A stretch of DNA of 64,000 bases from Spiroplasma_E sp902809815. Lineage in GTDB: Bacteria; Bacillota_I; Bacilli_A; Mycoplasmatales; VBWQ01. Both the position numbers and the translations under genes were made by a program. The stretch is taken from positions 1 through 64,000 of the forward strand of contig NZ_OZ034992.1 in assembly GCF_964030925.1 (NCBI RefSeq), read 5' to 3'. Below are positions 35,417 to 46,579 of this stretch, in pieces (position 1 is the first letter of the stretch; each line of letters begins with the position of its first letter). The notes below the pieces were generated by a model. It saw only the letters and a list, made by a program, of their open reading frames with translations. It was not told the origin of the DNA and did not search any database.

Positions 35417-36295
35417 ATGAAGAAATTACTAAGTAGTCTAGCAGTAGTAACTTTAATTGGAGTAACAAGTATAAGTGTCGTCACTTGTGGCGGAGAAAGA
35501 CCTTCACCAGTAGAAAAAACTGATTTAAATACAGTTATTATTAAAAAGGAATTAGGTATTATTTACATTGGTCAATTGGACAAACCAAATAAATCTGAAA
35601 TTTTAAAAGCTATTAAAGATAAAAATAAAGAAGCAATTGATCTAACTGAAGATGATTTTGATATTAAAAGTTTTATTGACACTACAAAAATTATTATTAA
35701 TGGTAAAGGTACTTATAAAAACGAAGTTTCTTTAACTTGTACTATTACTAATTTTAAAAAAAATTCTAATTGAGAAGATAATAATGGTGCAGTTCATGCT
35801 CTAGTAAATATTAATGGTGTGCTTTATGTGGGAACATCAATTTTTGGTAAAGGAAATTTATATAAAAGTAATAGTGATGGCAAATTTGAATTAATGAATA
35901 ATTGAAAACAAGACAATGGTGCAGTTTGGGGTTTAACAAATATTAATGGTGTGCTTTATGTGGGAACATCAATTGCTAATAAAAAGGGAAATTTATATAA
36001 AATAAATACTAATGATATTAATGCTAAGATTGAGCCAGTTTCTACTTGAAATAATACTAATGGTGAAGTTTCAAGTTTAACAAATGTTGATAGTACACTT
36101 TATGTAGGAATAACAAATAATAATGGTGAAGGAAAAATATATAAAAGTAAAGCTGATAAAAGTTTTGGATTGATGCTTGGTTGAGAGAGTACTAATTGCG
36201 CAGTTTGAAGTTTAACAAATATTAATGATACTATTTATATAGGAACAATAACTTCTGCTAATAAAGGAAATTTATATATAACTGAAAAAAAATAA
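35417..36295 (+). CDS. Lipoprotein with tandem ~44-residue repeats
   Basis: 292 aa. The lipoprotein signal ends in SVVTC (Cys24). Residues ~122-290 are four imperfect repeats built on GAVxxLTNINGVLYVGTS followed by NLYK. The first two are near-identical in DNA and 132 bases apart (35783 and 35915). The pattern resembles blades of a beta-propeller, but this is inference. Repeat-bearing surface lipoproteins are common adhesion or antigen-variation candidates in mollicutes. AGGTGG precedes the ATG. Confidence 0.82.
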
Positions 36296-36479
36296 AAACA
36301 TAAAAATGATATCTATCAAAAATTATGAAATTTCAAATAATTAATACTTTTTTAATTATTAATTATTTTCTTTGTTAAAGAGAGTTTTAAATTTAAAAAA
36401 TTATTTTGTTACAGATTGATATTCTTTACAGTATAATAGAGTATATGAAAACTAAACTTTATTAAGAAGGGTTAATTAA

Positions 36480-37811
36480 ATGATTAAAATTTATGATAGT
36501 TTTTCACAAAGATTGCAGCTGCTTGCCCCTAATAAAAAGCAAGTTAATATGTATTTATGTGGTCCTACTGTTTATAACTATATTCATGTTGGCAATATTC
36601 GTGGTGTGCTTGTTTTTGATGTTTTACATCGTTTGTTAATTCATCAAAATTATAAAATAAATTATGTTCATAATATTACTGATATTGATGATAAAATTAT
36701 TAAGAAAGCTGCGGATTTAAAAATAACAGAACAACAAGTTACTGAAAAATATACGTTAGCATATTATGAAGACTTAGAAAAATTAAATATTATTTTTCCT
36801 ACAAAATTACCAAAAGTAAGTGAATATATTTCAAAGATTATTGAATTTATTAATAAATTAATTATTAAAGATTATGCATATGTTACGGCTGGTGATGTTT
36901 ATTTTAAAGTTAATAAGTTAAAAGATTATGGAAGTTTGGCACATAAAAATATTGAAGATTTAATTCCAAATTTTAGAATTAAAAATTTAGTTACTAAAGA
37001 AAATAATCTAGATTTTGCTTTGTGAAAATCAACAACAATAGGTATTAGTTGAAATAGTCCGTGAGGAAAAGGAAGACCTGGTTGACATACTGAGTGTGCT
37101 TGTTTTGTTGAGGATTTATTTAATGGTCAAACTATTGATTTACATGGTGGTGGTGTTGATTTAAAATTTCCTCATCATGAAAATGAACGAGCTCAATTTG
37201 TTGCAGCTAATAATAAAAAAATGTCAAATATTTGATGACATAATGGTCATGTTAATATTGCTAATGAAAAAATGTCAAAATCTTTAAATAATTTTATTTT
37301 GGTTAAAGAATTCTGTCAGCAACATCACCCGAATGTATTGCGATATTTAATATTAAATCGTGATCATCAACAACCAATTGATTTCAATAAGGAAACAATT
37401 GAAAATGGATTAGTGTCAACAAAAAAATATGAAAATGTTTTAAAACAATGAACATATCAAATATTTATTAACAATATAATATGTAATAATAATCATCATT
37501 CAATTTATTATCAACAAATTATTAAAAATTTATCAAATAATATTGATACAACTAATACTATTACTTTAATTGAAAATATGATTAAAAAATTAAATGAAGC
37601 ACTTATTAAAAAAAATTTTAATGAAGAATTTCAAGAAATTTTTTATACTTTTACCTTTGCTTTAAAAATATTAGGATTTGATTTTAAAGTTGGTAATTAT
37701 TCTGAAAAGATTAAAAATAAAATTAAAATATGAGAACAACTAAAAAAGGAAAAACAATACCAAGAAGCTGATAAAATTCGTCAAGAATTAAAAGATTTGA
37801 ATATTATTTAA
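36480..37811 (+). CDS. cysS: Cysteinyl-tRNA synthetase
   Basis: Charges tRNA-Cys. The zinc and cysteine site (LCGPTVYNY), HIGH-like HVGN, the GWHTECA block, HHENERAQ, and KMSKSLNN are all present in the usual order. Length is 443 aa, normal. TGA-coded Trp is frequent in the second half. rlmB follows after 12 bases. Confidence 0.96.
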
Positions 37812-37823
37812 AGGAGCAAAATT

Positions 37824-38564
37824 ATGGCATTACAATATATTTATGGTTATCACCCTATTATTGCTGCATTATCAACATCATCATTAATAAAAATTAAAAA
37901 AGTTTTTTTAGTTCAAGATAAGTACCAAGAATTGAAAAAAGATTTAAAAAGTGTAAATATTCCTTATGAAATTATTAGTTTACAAGCGATGAATAATCTA
38001 TTAGGTACTACTAAACATCAAAATATTGCTGCTAATGTTAAAGACTATCAATATTTTTCTTTTGATGAATTAATTAATATTGGTTCAACATCTAAATTTT
38101 TAAGAATTTTAATTTTAGATCGTATTTCTGATCCACATAATTTTGGTTCAATGTTAAGAATTGCAGCGGGTAATGACTTTGATGGTGTAATTGTTTTAAA
38201 TCGTAATCAATCTGAAATAAACGGTGCAGTTGCAAAGGCTGCAGCCGGTGCTCTAAGTATTATTCCAATTTGTCAAGTTAATAACTTAACTTCCACAATT
38301 AATAATTTACAAGAAAAATATAAATTTTGAATTTTGGCTGCTGCTAAAACAGCAAAAGCAATTGATTATTTTACTATTGATTGTAGTAGCAACTTAGCAT
38401 TAATTATTGGTAATGAAGGTGAAGGGATAAGTCCAAAGTTATTAAAACATACAGATTATATTGTTCAAATACCAATAAGTCCAAAAATAGAATCATTTAA
38501 TGCTAGCGTTGCTTGTGGTATTATTGCAAACTATATTTACGTTGAAACGTTAAAATTATCGTAA
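37824..38564 (+). CDS. rlmB: 23S rRNA 2'-O-methyltransferase, TrmH/RlmB family
   Basis: SPOUT-fold RNA 2'-O-ribose methyltransferase. An N-terminal substrate-binding domain (GYHPIIAAL) precedes the motifs LDRISDPHNFGSMLR, IIGNEGEGIS and SPKIESFNASVA, all diagnostic. Length is 246 aa with one TGA-Trp. Pairing with cysS is a conserved Firmicutes arrangement. Confidence 0.93.
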
Positions 38565-38638
38565 ATTTTAAGAACCTATATTTTTTGATAATATTTAAAT
38601 TTATGAAAAAATAAAATATTTTTTTAAAAAAGATACTT

Positions 38639-39200
38639 TTATATTTTAGGTGTAAATGTTTTTTCTTTATTTATTGGATTTGGTTCTGAAAATTTTCATT
38701 TTTTTTCTTTTAAATTTTTGCATATATTTATTTGATCAATTAAATGGTTTTCTAATTCTTTACAATTGTTTTTAATATTTGTATAGTCAGAATTTATCTT
38801 ATTTATTTTATTATTAATACATTTGTTTTTATCTTTAATTCAAAAAGTAAAAAATTTAATAAAAAAATTTTTATATTTATTTATTTTATTTTTTTTCTAA
38901 TTGTTCTATTTTTATTGTTATTTTCTTTTCTAACATTTCTTCCAAAGTTCAAATTTTTGATCTTAGTTCTAAAATATTTGAAGAAAGTAATATTATTTTA
39001 GGAGTGTTATTATTTTCATTAGTTAATTTCTCTAATTCTTTATCTTTTTCTTCACTTATTTTTTTTAATTTTGATAACATTTTTTCTTCATTATAGAAGA
39101 AAAAAACGCTATTTTCAATATCTGTACTGTTATTACTTGGATAATGATTTTTTCTACGTTTAAATAAGTTTTTTAAAATATTTAAATACATCTGTCTCAC
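38639..39200 (-). pseudogene. Coiled-coil protein of unknown function, frameshifted at an A8 run
   Basis: The reading starts at GTG 39200 (or ATG 39191) after a GAGAGGA site and gives 104 aa up to TAA at 38886-38888. Right before that stop lies an A8 run in the mRNA (38889-38896). Dropping one A opens a frame to TAA at 38639 with matching Lys/Asn/Ile-rich coiled-coil character. The joined protein would be about 186 aa. No domain is recognised. It is divergent from the ankyrin gene at 39431. Confidence 0.6.
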
Positions 39201-39430
39201 GTTTTCCTCTCAAAAATAAAGAAACTCATTTACTTTTTATGAAAGTAATGAGTTAAAAACCTATTATTAAGTTTTATAAATATTATATATTATTATAAAA
39301 TCTATTTGTTAAAGTAACTATTAACATAAAGTTGAAAATAACATAAGTAGTTTATTGTTCTTTAAATTAATCAAATATGTAATGTCAAAAAAATACAAAA
39401 GTAATTATTTTTTATTTTTGAAAGGAAAAT

Positions 39431-40540
39431 GTGAATAGTATGCAACTAGTAAATGAACTGTTAATTGAAACAGTTGAAGTTGGTGATTTGGAAGCACTTA
39501 AAGTTTTATTGGAAAATGGTGCTGATGTTAATTATGAAGATCAAGATGGCAATACCTCTTTAATGTTAGCTGCTAGAAGAGGTTTTTTGGAGGTAGTTAA
39601 GGTTTTATTGGCAAGTGGTGCTGATGTTAATTATGAAAATAGATATTGTTATACATTTTTAATGTGAGTTGCTGAAATTGGTGATTGGGATATAGTTAAG
39701 ATTTTATTGGAAAATGGTGCTGATGTTAATTATGAAAATAGATATGGTAATACGCCTTTAATGTTAGCTATTATAGGTGCTGATTTGGAGGTAGTTAAAG
39801 TTTTATTGGCAAGTGGTGCTGATGTTAATTATGAAGAAAATCAAAATGGCATTAGACCTTTAATATTAGCTACTAGAAGGGGTAATTTTCAGATAGTTAA
39901 GAATTTAATAGATAACGGTGCTGATGTTAATTATAAAAATCAAAATGGCATTAGACCTTTAATATTAGCTACTAGAAGGGGTAATTTTCAGATAGTTAAG
40001 AATTTAATAGATAACGGTGCTGATGTTAATTATAAAGATTGAGATGGTAATACGTCTTTAATGTTAGCTGTTCAATATGGTCATTTGGATATAGTTAAGA
40101 TTTTATTGGAAAATGGTGCTGATGTTAATTATAAAGATTGAGATGGTAATACCTCTTTAATTTTAGCTGCTGAAAATGGAAGAATTGAAATTTTTAATAT
40201 TTTATTATTATACAAAGCTCATGTTTATGATAAAAATCAAGGTGGTTTTACTGCTTTAACTTGCTCTATTAAAAATAAAGATTTAATAATAAAAACATTT
40301 AAAGAATTTCTAAAATTTAAAAATGAAATAATGATTTCTAAAGGAAATTGTTATGAAAAAATAATCTATATTATAAAGGGAGATGATGATAATTGATTAG
40401 AAAAAGAAGAATCAGTAATAGATTCATTAAAATATTTGCAAAATGAAATTAAAAAATTAAATGAAAAAAATAATTCAAATATTGAAATTTTTTGACAAAA
40501 AGAAGTTATTAATAGTTTAGTATTTAGACATATTCCGTAA
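39431..40540 (+). CDS. Ankyrin-repeat protein, C-terminus cut by an IS that supplies the stop codon
   Basis: About 369 aa with eight ankyrin repeats of 33-34 residues, unit form LLENGADVNYEDxDGNTxLMLA. Repeats 4 and 5 are identical over 97 of 99 bases. Start GTG 39431 follows AAAGGA at 5 bases; ATG 39440 is possible. No signal peptide or TM. The reading enters the IS at 40526 and terminates at TAA 40538-40540 inside the IS end (last residues RHIP), so the native C-terminus is missing. Ankyrin proteins often act on host or partner proteins in symbionts; that role is inference. Confidence 0.85.
39841..40036 (+). repeat. 99-bp tandem duplication inside the ankyrin gene
   Basis: Bases 39841-39937 recur at 39940-40036 with no visible difference. 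The period of 99 bases equals 33 codons, exactly one ankyrin unit, so the duplication keeps the frame. Confidence 0.9.
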
Positions 40541-41682
40541 TTATTTTTTTGAAAAATCAAGTAATAATTTTAAAATTTATTTTATAATTTTGTTATTAAC
40601 AATAAATTTAGAAAAGTGTTGATAAAAATGATTTTTGAAAATTTAAAAAAATTAAAAAATGAAGAATTTTACAGATATTTTGGTATAAAACGTTTTCATT
40701 TTAATGAAATGTTAGAAAAATTAATTGAAATAGAAAAATTAGAAAAAAATAAAGGTCGAAAAAATAAACTTTCAGTAGAAGAAAGATTAATGATGACTTT
40801 ATTATACTGAAAAGAATATTATACTTTTTTTCAAATGAGTATTAAATCTAAAATGAGTCCATCAAGTTGTTTTCGAAATATTACTTGAGTAGAAAATAAA
40901 CTTAGTAACCACAAAGATTACCAATTTTTAAAAGAAAGATATAAATTAAAAATTGATAAAAAACAAGAAAATTCAAATGAATTTCAATTTTATTTAATTG
41001 ATTCAACTGAGATTGAAATTGAAAGACCAACTAAAAAAAACTACAGTTAGAATATTTTTCTGGTAAAAGTTGAATGTATTCTATAAAATTTCAAATTGTA
41101 TATGTTTTTTTAATAAAAAAATTGTTGATATTTTTGCTGATAATGGTAAAGTGCATGATTTTCAAATATTAAAAAATTCAAATCTTGAATTTTCAGAAAA
41201 AACAATAATTATTGGTGATTTAGGATATCAAGGTATACAAAATATTTATAAAAATACAATAATACCAATTAAAAGAACTAAAAATAAAAAATTAACTAAA
41301 CAAGAAAGAAAATACAATAAGATTGTATCTAAAATTAGAATTAAAGTTGAACATGTCTTTGCTTGATTGAAAAGATTCAAAATTTTAGTAAATAAATGTA
41401 GAAAATCTAAATTTAGACTTATGTACTTAAGATTTAACTTACTTTGTGAAATTTTTAATAAAATAAAACCATTAAAATAAAAAAAATATTAAAAATATTT
41501 TTTAAAAATTTAAATTTTTATCGAGTTAATATAAAAATATTATTAACAATTTTTTGTTTAAAATGTAAACTCATTTTTTAAACTATTTTTTCAAAAAATA
41601 TTTATTTCTATATTCAATAACACTAAATAGTTTTAAAACAATTTTATTGACAATTAATTAAATTTAATTACGGAATATGTCC
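40526..41682 (+). mobile_element. IS5-family insertion sequence, copy 2
   Basis: Ends are AGACATATTCC and GGAATATGTCC. The flanks do not show a matching 3-bp duplication (TTT left, ATA right), unlike copies 1 and 3. This suggests recombination after insertion. Length about 1157 bp. Confidence 0.9.
40628..41480 (+). pseudogene. IS5-family DDE transposase, copy 2 (one-base deletion)
   Basis: OrfA (40628-41050) is intact up to an A8 run at 41033-41040, where a -1 slip would enter orfB as in copy 3. A missing A near 41104 (TATG instead of TATGA before the T run) then breaks orfB. The DDE blocks GDLGYQGI and KVEHVFAWLKRF lie downstream. Confidence 0.85.
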
Positions 41683-41872
41683 ATAATATTATTTTTATAA
41701 ATTATATTAAGTTAGTTGTTAAAGAATGATAATTAATAAATGAATTTTGTAAAAAATGAAGTTTTATAAGTAAAAATATAGTTACTCTAACTTATCAATG
41801 TTATAATTTATCAAAGGAATAACTAATATTAATTTATGAAAATTTAGATAGAAAGGTGCTATTGCCATTAAT

Positions 41873-42661
41873 ATGTTTTTTAAAAGTGTAAAATTCAAGA
41901 AGACAAATGATGATTTTGAAACAGATGATAATTCTGAATCAAAAGTTAATATAGAAGGAAAACAAGAAATAATTACACCTTTTAAACAGTATAAAAGTAA
42001 AGATAGTAAAAATCTTTTTGCTAAAAAAATGTTATTAAAAAGAAAGCAATTAAAATTAAATAGTAAGAAAAAATTTAGTGTTCATGATTGAGGGATTGAT
42101 AATACTAATTATGTTTTTATTGATTTTGAAATTGCAAATTCGAATAAAACAAGTGCTTGTCAATTAATTATGATAAAAGTAACACAAGGTAAAATTGTCA
42201 AAACTTATAGTTCGTTAATTAAACCACATCCCGAAGAATTTACTTTTTCTCATGTTCATGGAATTACAAATGAAAGTGTATCTTTAATGTCAAATTTTAA
42301 AGAATTATGAGTAGACATTGTTACTTTTTTTACTGAAAATACTGTTGTTATTGCTCATCATGCTAACTTTAATATTAATATCTTAAGATCATTAATTAAT
42401 CATTATGATTTAGAGTGCCCTAATTTTTTTTACATTTGTTCAGTTAAGTTATTTAGAAGAACATATGATTATCCTAATAACCGTTTAAGTGCTCTTGCTC
42501 ATAGTAATCAAATTAAATTTGATCATCATGATCCATTGGCAGATGTTACCACTTTACATAAATTAATTAATATACATTTTAGTGAACATTACCATTTAAA
42601 AACTTTATGTAATAATCTTAATATTAAAATGGGGAGATTATTTGGTGATTCTTTATCTTAA
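41873..42661 (+). CDS. DnaQ/PolC-type exonuclease-fold protein with a replaced motif II aspartate
   Basis: 262 aa. A Lys-rich N-terminal ~75 residues precede an RNase T/DnaQ domain. Motif I is FIDFEIA, and motif III is HHDPLADVTTL, the DEDDh type. Motif II normally has FD after HNA, but here it reads HHANFNINIL, so the second-motif aspartate is Asn. The enzyme may be inactive or altered. It could be a 3'-5' exonuclease relative; the physiological role is uncertain. ATG 41873 is used, though the AAAGGTG site is 15 bases off, so an ATT start at 41861 is possible. Confidence 0.78.
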
Positions 42662-42668
42662 TTAATAT

Positions 42669-42706
42669 AAAAAGTATTTTTATATATAAAAATACTTTTT
42701 AAGTTT
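42669..42706 (+). terminator. Terminator hairpin after the DnaQ-fold gene
   Basis: AAAAAGTATTTTTA pairs with TAAAAATACTTTTT around a 4-nt loop, ending at 42700. It begins 8 bases after the stop. Confidence 0.7.
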
Positions 42707-42821
42707 AAAGGTATAGTAAATAAAAATTTGCAAATTTAAAAATTAACATTATAATTATACTTATGTAGGGATATTAAGATAAATTATTTAAGTCAAATTG
42801 TATACAAAAGAGGTTACAGTT

Positions 42822-42950
42822 ATGGAAAAAGAAATAGATGTTGCATATGTTTTATCGCCATTGGATACAGTCACTAATGTTAATGACAAAAGTGTCTTTT
42901 CAATAAAAACACATCTTGTGCTAATAAATAAAATACTTAAAAGTAAGTAA
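42822..42950 (+). CDS. Hypothetical 42-residue protein
   Basis: ATG 42822 follows an AGAGGTT site and runs to TAA at 42948. The sequence (MEKEIDVAYVLSPLDTVTNV start) has no recognised domain. It may be the start of the degraded membrane protein that follows, because hydrophobic readings resume downstream in other frames. Confidence 0.4.
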   Translation: MEKEIDVAYVLSPLDTVTNVNDKSVFSIKTHLVLINKILKSK

Positions 42951-43235
42951 TTACTGGTTTTAAGTTAGTATTAATGATTACTAATTAAAACAGTTGCTAT
43001 TTTTAAGTGCAGCACTAATTCTTTTAATAATATTTATATCTTGTATAAAATATAATGAATTATAATCGAGAAGATTATTAACTAAAATTCAATTTTTATT
43101 TAATAAAAGTCTAAAAAGTACATGAATATTTTGCTTGTTTATGATAACATTACTAAAGAAATTAAAAATAAAATTTCTTATTTTTGATGTTATTAATTTT
43201 GATATGTAATATTTTATGAAATGGAGGTGAAATCA
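42951..43235 (+). other. Gene-poor remnant with broken hydrophobic readings before mnmG
   Basis: Short frames give membrane-like stretches (LLFLSAALILLIIFISC near 42990-43045, and WIFCLFMITLLKKL near 43125-43165) separated by stops and frame changes. This looks like a decayed membrane-protein gene. No intact gene is supported. Confidence 0.35.
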
Positions 43236-45119
43236 ATGAAATATGACTATGAAATTATTGTAATTGGTGCGGGTCATGCTGGTGTTGAAGCGGCATTATC
43301 TTCTGCACGAGCAGGTCATAAAACTGCTATTATTACTCTTGATAAAACTAAAATTGCATTAATGCCATGTAATCCTTCTATTGGTGGACCCGCCAAAGGA
43401 GTTGTGGTTCGTGAAATTGATGCACTTGGTGGTGAAATGGCTAAAGCAGCAGATGCTACTGCTTTGCAAATGAAACTATTAAATCATTCACGTGGTCCAG
43501 CAGTTTGAGCTATTCGTGCTCAATCTGATAAAATTGCTTATTCACAATATATGCAAAATGCAATAAATAAACAAGAAAATTTAACAATTTTAGAAGTTAT
43601 GGTACAATCATTAATAATTGAAGAAAACACTGCTAAGGGTGTTATTTTAGAGAATGGCGAAAAAATTACAAGTGAAATTGTGATTTTAACTACTGGTACT
43701 TATATGACAGCTTTAACTTTACAAGGTCATAATAAGAAATCAGAAGGACCAGATGGTCAAAGAACAAGTAATGGTATTTCTGAACAATTAAAAATTGTAG
43801 GCTTTAATATGATACGTTTAAAAACAGGAACACCACCTCGTATTAAAAAAAATAGTATTGATTTTGACAAAACTAATATTGAACTAGGTAGTGATTTACC
43901 TTTAGCATTTTCACATGAAACTAAAAATTTTTTACCATTAGCAAAACAATTACCTTGTTATTTACTTTATACAAATGATAAAACTCATACCATTATTAAT
44001 AAAAATTTAGATAAATCACCAATGTATAATGGTGAAGCACAAGGTACTGGACCACGTTATTGTCCAAGTATTGAGGATAAGGTAGTACGTTTTGCTGATA
44101 AGCCTCGTCATCAAATTTTCTTAGAGCCAGAATCACTTGCTTTGGATTCAATTTATGTCCAAGGTTTTTCAACATCATTGCCAATTGATGTGCAAGATAA
44201 AATGTTGAGAACGTTACCTGGTTTAGAAAATTGTGAAGTATTAAAATGAGCATATGCTATTGAATATGATGCTTTTGAACCAACACAATTATGACCAACA
44301 TTGGAAACTAAATTAATTAAAAACTTATTTAGTGCTGGTCAAATTAATGGTACTAGTGGTTATGAAGAAGCAGCGTGTCAAGGTTTAATAGCCGGAATTA
44401 ATGCCCATTTAAAAATAAAAAAAGAAAAACCATTAATTTTAAAGCGTGATGAAGCATATATCGGAGTTTTAATTGATGATTTAGTAACAAAAGGAACAGT
44501 TGAACCTTATCGTTTACTAACTTCTTTAGCTGAACATCGTTTATTATTACGAAATGATAATGCTCAAACAAGATTAATTAAGTATGGTTATCAAGTTGGC
44601 TTAGTTAGTGAACAACGTTGATCACAATTTAATATTCAACAAACATTAATGTCCAATATTGTTGAAAAATTAAAAACTATTAAAGTTAGTCCCAATTCAG
44701 AAGTTGCTAAGTATATTATTAATAATAATTTAGGTCCAATTCCCGATAATCATATTATTGCTTATGAATTATTAAAACGCCCAGGTGTCAAATTATCAAT
44801 GTTTACTTCACAGTTACCTTTAATAAATGATTTACAATATCATGAATTAATGGAATTAGAAATTACAATTAAATATTCGGGGTATATTAATCAGCAACTA
44901 AAAATGGCGCAACAAACTAATAGTTTAGAAAAAAAACAAATTCCTAGTGATATTGATTATGATTTAGTAGAAAGTATTACTGGTGAAGCTAGAGAAAAAT
45001 TAAAGCGCGTTAGACCATTAACAATTGGTCATGCTACAAGAATTTCTGGTGTTAGTCCTGCTGATATTCAAGTTTTATTATTTTTTTTAAAACGCAAATA
45101 TCCAAATTTAAATATTTAA
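43236..45119 (+). CDS. mnmG: tRNA uridine-5-carboxymethylaminomethyl modification enzyme MnmG
   Basis: FAD protein that, with MnmE, modifies wobble U34. The Rossmann motif is GAGHAGVEAA (residues ~9-18). The family blocks NPSIGGPAKG, TGTPPRI and the C-terminal GEAREKL are present. Length is 627 aa. ATG 43236 fits the GGAGGTG site; the earlier in-frame ATG at 43221 does not. TGA is Trp at 43506, 44247 and elsewhere. Confidence 0.96.
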
Positions 45120-45120
45120 T

Positions 45121-45158
45121 AAATTAGCGATCTTTTAATTAAGATCGCTAATTTTATA
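45121..45158 (+). terminator. Strong terminator after mnmG
   Basis: AAATTAGCGATCTT (45121-45134) pairs with AAGATCGCTAATTT (45141-45154), 6-nt loop, then TTAT. It follows the stop by one base. The same position relative to a downstream module recurs near 50452. Confidence 0.85.
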
Positions 45159-45277
45159 TATTAAATATTTTACTTGCATTTTAAAGTTCAAAGAAGATTT
45201 TGATTTATGATGATCAAAAGAAATTAAACAGTAATAAAAATTGTAAATATGACACAAATTTAAGAGGTGATAAATTT

Positions 45278-45633
45278 ATGAATAATGAAAAACAAAAAGA
45301 GTATAAGAAAAAGTGATATCAAAAAAATAAAAAAAATACAAGAATATCAACAAAGACCTGAAGTGAAAGCAAAAATGAAAGAATATGCTCAAAAGGCCAG
45401 AAGTGAAGGCAAGAAAGCAAAAATATGAGCAAAAATCCGAGGTAAAAGCAAAAAGGAAAATATATAATCAAAAATGATATCAAAAAACTAAAAAAACAAA
45501 ACAAGAATTACAATTTAATAATAATTATCAAAAAGAAGTAATGGTAAATGCAATCAACAAATTAGCTGATGAATATCCTCCTGCTGCACATGTTTTAAGT
45601 GAAAATCAAAAAATTTGAAAATCTTATTTATAA
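45278..45633 (+). pseudogene. Lysine-rich tandem-motif protein, frameshifted
   Basis: ATG 45278 follows AAGAGGTG. The reading starts (NNEKQKEYKKKWYQKNKK), then must shift frames twice to stay coding. The joined product repeats an EYxQxPEVKAKxKEY-like unit and ends with a distinct C-terminal domain (VNAINKLADEYPP and IWKSYL) at TAA 45633. Proteins of this repetitive Lys/Glu/Tyr type are unassigned. It ends 12 bases from a convergent ABC gene. Confidence 0.6.
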
Positions 45634-45645
45634 AATAAAAATAAA

Positions 45646-46560
45646 TTAAAAAAATGAATTGATAAAAAATAAATCTAATTCTTTTTCATGTAAATCATAT
45701 ATAACAATTTTCTTTTCACTTAAAATAAAATTAAGTTGTGATATATAATTTTTATCAATTAATTTAATTAAAATACTATCAGTATCTTTATTATATTTAA
45801 ATTGAAAATTATATAAACTTAAAAGTGATGATGCTACAAGATTATTGCTTGTTTTTAAAACAAAAATTTTACCAACCCCAAATTTATCAATTGGTCCAGT
45901 ATAAATTAATTTACCATATTCAATAATAGTACAATTATCAATAATATCTTTTGTTTCATCAATCATATGAGTTGTTAATAAAATAGTTTTTCCTTCTTTT
46001 TTTAAATCTTGTAAAACAGAAGTAAAAAATTTTCTTGATTCTGAATCTAAATTAGCTCCTGGTTCATCTAAAATAACTAGGTTTGGATCATGTGCTAGGG
46101 CAACAATTAACATAATTCTATTTTTCATTCCTGAAGAAAATGAATTTAAAGATTTATTACGTGATTCTCATAAACCAAAATTTTTTAATAATCTTTCTAA
46201 ATTTATTAGTAATTTACTTTCTGAAATTATTGTTGTTTTACCTAAAAATTTCAAAAAATTATAAGCACTTAATCCTTGAGGAAAATTTTCTATATTCAAA
46301 GAATAACCTAAACTATTTTTTGAAAAAGTTGTTCCCGCTTTATAGCCATTAATGGTAATTAATCCTTCGTAATTACTTTTTGGAATAGCACCAATAATTG
46401 ATTTTAACAGTACTGATTTACCACTTCCTGAACGGCCAACTAAAGCATGAATAGTTCCTTCAAATACAGTAAAGCTAATATTATTCATGTGAAATTTCTT
46501 AAATTTTTTACTATAGTTTTGAACATTAATTAAAATTTTATTTTTATCATTTGTTGACAT
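45646..46560 (-). CDS. ABC transporter ATP-binding protein
   Basis: 304 aa. Walker A is GRSGSGKS, the signature is degenerate (SFSSGMKNRI), Walker B is LVILDEP and the H-loop is LLTTHM. ATG 46560 follows AGGAG. The stop is TAA at 45646-45648. It overlaps the neighbouring permease tail by position only: the permease stop lies 20 bases upstream of this start. A bacitracin/lipid-export-type role is possible but substrate is unknown. Confidence 0.9.
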
Positions 46561-46579
46561 AAATACTCTCCTAAATAAC

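Noticed and set aside
39431..40300. CRISPR-like repeat array
   Set aside because: Repeats are in-frame ankyrin units of 99-102 bp without spacers, and no cas genes occur.
45300..45504. Minus-strand 61-aa frame
   Set aside because: Antisense to the frameshifted Lys-rich gene; no ribosome site; composition reflects its complement.
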